From contig DBYJ01000027.1 in NCBI GenBank assembly GCA_002309805.1, positions 24,021-58,676 of the forward strand: a DNA stretch of 34,656 nucleotides, in the 5' to 3' direction. The DNA comes from Bacteroidales bacterium UBA1189. Lineage in GTDB: Bacteria; Bacteroidota; Bacteroidia; Bacteroidales; Bacteroidaceae. The notes beneath the pieces were generated by a model. The model was not told the origin of the DNA. It did not search any database and saw only the letters and a program-made list of their open reading frames with translations. Below are positions 31,859-34,656 of the stretch, piece after piece (within the stretch, counting starts at the first letter, position 1; every line of letters begins with the position of its first letter). The position numbers and the translations under genes were made by a program.

Positions 31859-32767
31859 TTAGAATGCGAAGGAGAGCTGGGTGTTCTGGAGGCTGCGCAA
31901 GGAGAGGATTTCGCGCTGGAAGTTGCGGACGAGCAGTTCAGGCTGCTGCTTCTCGCGCTTTTCGGGCGTGGCCTTGATGGCCTGCTGCGACCAAATGCGT
32001 TGCACGTCGTAGCTGCTGTAGAGCTGCTCCACGCCGTTTGCCGACAGGCGTTTGCTGCGGCAGTCGCTTCCCGTCAGCATCCAGTCGAAATGGCGGAAGT
32101 TCAGCAGGTCGCAGAATTTCTTCAGACGGATTTGCTCGCGGCTGTCCCAAGCGGGAGATGTGCTGCTGGCGCTTTCCGAGGGCGGGTCGAGGAAGAAGAA
32201 GGTGTTGCCGCATGCCTCGTTATAGGTCTTTTCATAGTCGTCGCAGAGGATGTTGACGTCCTTCAGCACCTTAGAGTCGGCCAGCAGGACGGCCTCCTCG
32301 CAGATGTCGTAGCGTCGGGCCGCGTGAAACTTCAATCCTTGTCCGCCCACGCTCGTCTTGTTGAGGAAGATGAACAGGGCGGCGTGGCGTATACCGTCGG
32401 CAAGGCGTTCGTTGAACTCTTCGCGGGCTTCGTCGAAGTAATGGCTGCGCTTCGTCTCGTCGAGGGAGAGGAACTGCTTCTGAATCCGCTTCAGTTCGCT
32501 TACGAGTTCCGAAGCTCGGTCGCGGACGGTATTATAGACGCGCATCAGGTCGAGGTTGTTGTCGTTGATGACGGCACGCGTGATGTTGGGGTACGTCTGC
32601 AGCATGTGGAAGAGCATGGTGCCGCTACCCACGAAAGGCTCAATATAAGTAACGTCGGGGGTGGTGGCGAAATCGGCGGGAAGGGCTTGCGAGAGTATGT
32701 GGAGATACTGGCTCTTTGCTCCTTGCCAACGGATGAAGGGTCGTGCGCCGATGTTCGTTCCTGCCAT
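31859..32767 (-). CDS. D12-class DNA adenine methylase-like protein with altered catalytic motif
   Basis: The 302-residue protein has the Dam/D12 layout. FIRWQGAKSQYL (11-22) takes the place of the usual KWAGGK start. The SAM-binding motif is YIEPFVGSGTMLF (41-53), VINDNNLDLMRVYNTVRD (67-84) follows, and FLNKTSVGGQGLKF lies near 134-147. The catalytic motif, normally DPPY, reads FFLDPPSES with serine at position 197. The aromatic residue stacks on the flipped adenine, so activity may be reduced or changed, unless another residue takes its place. The gene has its own promoter and no restriction gene is next to it, so it would be an orphan. It is more diverged than its neighbours and may come from a phage or mobile element. 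Confidence 0.85.
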   Translation of the reverse strand: MAGTNIGARPFIRWQGAKSQYLHILSQALPADFATTPDVTYIEPFVGSGTMLFHMLQTYPNITRAVINDNNLDLMRVYNTVRDRASELVSELKRIQKQFLSLDETKRSHYFDEAREEFNERLADGIRHAALFIFLNKTSVGGQGLKFHAARRYDICEEAVLLADSKVLKDVNILCDDYEKTYNEACGNTFFFLDPPSESASSTSPAWDSREQIRLKKFCDLLNFRHFDWMLTGSDCRSKRLSANGVEQLYSSYDVQRIWSQQAIKATPEKREKQQPELLVRNFQREILSLRSLQNTQLSFAF

Positions 32768-32821
32768 GTGCGGATTGTGGGATTAATGGGTTTTCTTTGG
32801 TATACTTTTCCGTTAGTTCCG

Positions 32822-32853
32822 CAAAAGTAATCATAGTGTTTGTATCGTACAAA
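32822..32853 (-). promoter_or_regulatory. Promoter of the methylase gene
   Basis: On the minus strand TTTG (32853-32850) and TACTTTTG (32829-32822) are 20 bases apart. The start near 32815 gives a leader of about 48 nt. Confidence 0.72.
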
Positions 32854-33154
32854 CTTTTTTCGGTTTTTTTGTGGAAAACTTTTAAAAAAGTTCATTTTTG
32901 TCTTGATTTCCCAGTCGCAGGCGTGCTTTTTGGGAATTATGGGAGGAAGAAAAGCGCGCAAGGGTTTCCCAATAAGTCCTCGAGCATGGCTTGTGACTGA
33001 GCAGTTTTGCGCAGATGTTTTCCGTTTTGGGAATACTACGTTTCCTCTTGTTTCTCCTTATGCCTTTGCCGCTACCCTAGAAGTTTTCGTTTTTTATCTT
33101 ATTTGCTCTCGTTGTTTCATCAGTTGCCTTCTTCGTTTTTTTATTTGCTTGCTC
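32854..33154. other. Non-coding stretch between the methylase promoter and the family D array
   Basis: About 300 bases without a credible gene; short frames here have no recognisable protein. Visible are TTGTGGAAAACTTTT (32869-32883), identical to sequence upstream of mraZ and containing a TTTTCCACA box on the minus strand, and AACTTTT-AA-AAAAGTT (32877-32892), a perfect palindrome. The right part (33040-33150) is T-rich with no further structure that I see. Confidence 0.5.
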
Positions 33155-33238
33155 TGTTTATAAACACGGCCCCTGATTATATAAACAGCGCCCCTGTTTA
33201 TAAAAACGCGGGCGCTGTTTATAAATATTTGCTTACGC
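33155..33238. repeat. 21-bp tandem repeat array, family D, about 4 units
   Basis: Units begin TGTTTATA or TGATTATA at 33155, 33174, 33195 and 33216. The first is 19 bp, the next two 21 bp, and the last is degraded. Within it TATAAACAG (33180-33188) and CTGTTTATA (33194-33202) form a 9-bp stem with a CGCCC loop, and the G and C runs between units alternate. It begins less than 20 bases beyond the stop of the FKBP gene on the minus strand. Confidence 0.82.
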
Positions 33239-33254
33239 TACGAAAAATGTCTGG

Positions 33255-33866
33255 CTACGGCTTGATGATTTCGACGAGATTCATGTCGAAGATGAGGGCA
33301 GAGTAGGCGGGGATGCCGCTGCTGTTCTTTTGGTCGGACTTGCCGTAGCCCAAGGTGGCAGGGATGTAGATGCGCCAGACGTCGCCCACGTGCATCTGCT
33401 GGATAGCTGTGCTCACGCCGATAGTGAGGGCGCCGACTCCGAACTTCGTGGGGATGTTGTATTGGGGATTCACTTCCCCTTTGAACGATTGGTCGAAGAT
33501 GTACCCTTCAGGATGAGCGGAAGTGGGCATGAGGCGTCCGCGGTAGTTGACGCAAACGGTATCGGTAAAGAAGGGGAGGGTAGTTCCGCTGCCTGTCTGC
33601 TCCACATGGCAATAGACGTAGTTCTCTGTGCCCCAATCGGCATCCTTGCCGTCGACGTCCTTGCCGACGAGGGTAAATGAGCGGAAAGTCTTCCATTTTC
33701 CATCGGAATTAGAGGCTGCTACTCGGGCTATGGAGTCGATATAAGCCTCGCATCGCGCCTTCCAATTATCGTATTCATCAACCTCCCCTGCCTCTTGACA
33801 AGAGAAAAAGGAACTAAGACTAAAGACTAAGACTAAAACTTGAAAAAAAGTTTTTGTATGCTTCAT
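33255..33866 (-). CDS. FKBP-type peptidyl-prolyl isomerase lipoprotein
   Basis: The 203-residue protein has a lipoprotein signal (SFFSC, C23) and an FKBP domain in the last 115 residues. VCVNYRGRLMPTS (about 104-116) and GYIFDQSFKGE follow the usual V-x-Y-x-G-x-L pattern, and VGDVWRIYIPATLGYGKSD and YSALIFDMNLVEI follow. It should catalyse proline isomerisation or act as a chaperone at the cell envelope. The N-terminal part (about 24-95) is specific to this group. It follows glyS with a 43-base gap, an arrangement I recall as common in Bacteroidales. Confidence 0.93.
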   Translation of the reverse strand: MKHTKTFFQVLVLVFSLSSFFSCQEAGEVDEYDNWKARCEAYIDSIARVAASNSDGKWKTFRSFTLVGKDVDGKDADWGTENYVYCHVEQTGSGTTLPFFTDTVCVNYRGRLMPTSAHPEGYIFDQSFKGEVNPQYNIPTKFGVGALTIGVSTAIQQMHVGDVWRIYIPATLGYGKSDQKNSSGIPAYSALIFDMNLVEIIKP

Positions 33867-33909
33867 GTCAAAAGTGTTATAGGTTTTAGCTTTAGTTCAA
33901 GGTTTTAGC

Positions 33910-34656
33910 TTATTTCAGTTTCCTGAGTAATGAGGTAAGGCTGACCTTGTCGGCAAGCAGATGGTCGAGTTCGGCGATGGGAACGCGCTCCTGCTCCATC
34001 GTATCGCGATTGCGCAGGGTGACGCAGTTGTCCTCTAGCGTGTCGTGGTCGACGGTAATGCAGTAGGGGGTACCGATGGCATCCTGACGGCGGTAGCGCT
34101 TGCCGATGGAGTCCTTCTCGTCGTACTGGCAGTTGAAGTGGAACTTCAGTTCGTCGAAAATCTCGCGGGCCTTCTCAGGCAGTCCGTCCTTGCGGACAAG
34201 GGGCAGGATGGCCAGCTTGACAGGAGCCAACGCAGGGGGAAGGGCGAGGACGACGCGCGTCTCACCACCCTCAAGCTGCTCCTCTTTGTAGCTGGCGCAC
34301 ATGACGCTGAGGAACATACGGTCCACGCCGATGGAGGTTTCGATGACGAACGGGGTGTAGCTCTCGTTCAGCTCGGGGTCGAAGTACTTGATGCTTTTGC
34401 CTGAGAATTTCTCGTGCTGGCTGAGGTCGAAGTTGGTGCGGCTGTGGATGCCCTCCACCTCCTTGAAGCCGAATGGCATGAGGAACTCGATGTCTGTAGC
34501 GGCGTTGGCATAGTGGGCCAGTTTGTCGTGGTCGTGGAAACGGTAGTTCTCGGCGCCGAAGCCAAGAGCCTGATGCCATTGCATACGCGTCTGTTTCCAC
34601 TTGGGGAACCATTCCAGTTCGCTGCCCGGACGGACGAAGAACTGCATCTCCATCTG
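33910..34656 (-). CDS. glyS: Glycyl-tRNA synthetase (class II, dimeric), 5' part missing
   Basis: The frame is open from the window edge to the stop at 33910, about 248 codons, so this is the C-terminal half. It attaches glycine to tRNA-Gly. It begins in the catalytic core (QMEMQFFVRPGSE), with KSIKYFDPELNESYTPFVIETSIGVDR (class II motif 3 region) and ends in the anticodon-binding domain (APVKLAILPLVRKDGLPEKA...IGTPYCITVDHDTLEDN). The alpha2 (eukaryote-like) type is normal for Bacteroidota. The true start lies beyond 34656. Confidence 0.96.
   Translation of the reverse strand, partial: QMEMQFFVRPGSELEWFPKWKQTRMQWHQALGFGAENYRFHDHDKLAHYANAATDIEFLMPFGFKEVEGIHSRTNFDLSQHEKFSGKSIKYFDPELNESYTPFVIETSIGVDRMFLSVMCASYKEEQLEGGETRVVLALPPALAPVKLAILPLVRKDGLPEKAREIFDELKFHFNCQYDEKDSIGKRYRRQDAIGTPYCITVDHDTLEDNCVTLRNRDTMEQERVPIAELDHLLADKVSLTSLLRKLK

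Noticed and set aside
31859..32767. Restriction-modification system.
   Set aside because: No endonuclease-like gene adjoins the methylase; neighbours are a TlpA-like lipoprotein and an FKBP gene.

Overview
The window looks like a chromosomal segment of a Bacteroidota bacterium, most likely order Bacteroidales and probably close to Prevotellaceae (family level is inference). The evidence is threefold. Genes are preceded by the Bacteroidota promoter TTTG-N20-TAnnTTTG rather than -35/-10 boxes. The division/cell wall cluster has the Bacteroidales order and contains FtsL-like, MraY and FtsQ proteins of that type. Several secreted proteins end in the short 'LYDLxGRxV...GxYIVxGKKVxxK' tail common in Prevotella-like organisms. 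No tRNA, rRNA, CRISPR array, transposase or phage gene was found.

Layout. 1-993 (minus): 3' part of an SpmA/SpmB-type membrane protein. 1140-1361: a promoter, a strongly folded RNA of about 185 nt and a terminator; a 6S-like RNA or a leader attenuator are the best readings. 1450-2580: a secreted dockerin-like protein followed by a secreted cohesin-like protein. 2872-6170 (minus): glutaminase and a DUF3472 secreted protein. 6193-22945 (minus): a long dcw operon read mraZ-rsmH-ftsL-ftsI-murE-mraY-murD-ftsW-murG-murC-ftsQ-ftsA-ftsZ, then yqeY and recO. It makes the lipid II precursor and the divisome, and is headed by a promoter whose spacer is filled with MraZ-type repeats. 23436-26565: a GH76 mannanase diverging from a sugar mutarotase and a FucP-type permease (glycan foraging). 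26726-30124 (plus): gyrB, a DUF3109 protein and a zinc-ribbon membrane protein. 30300-34656 (minus): a TlpA-like lipoprotein, a D12-class DNA adenine methylase with an altered catalytic motif, an FKBP lipoprotein and the 3' part of glycyl-tRNA synthetase.

The structure that genes do not explain is in the gaps. Five intergenic arrays of 21- or 22-bp tandem units, in four sequence families, each sit just downstream of one or two stop codons. A 90-bp inverted-repeat element occurs twice, in opposite orientation. GC-rich double-hairpin elements occur once between genes and twice inside genes, both times in the linker before the C-terminal tail. There is also a perfect 31-bp palindrome downstream of the glutaminase gene. 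The 21-bp arrays and the structured RNA are the best candidates for something poorly described.
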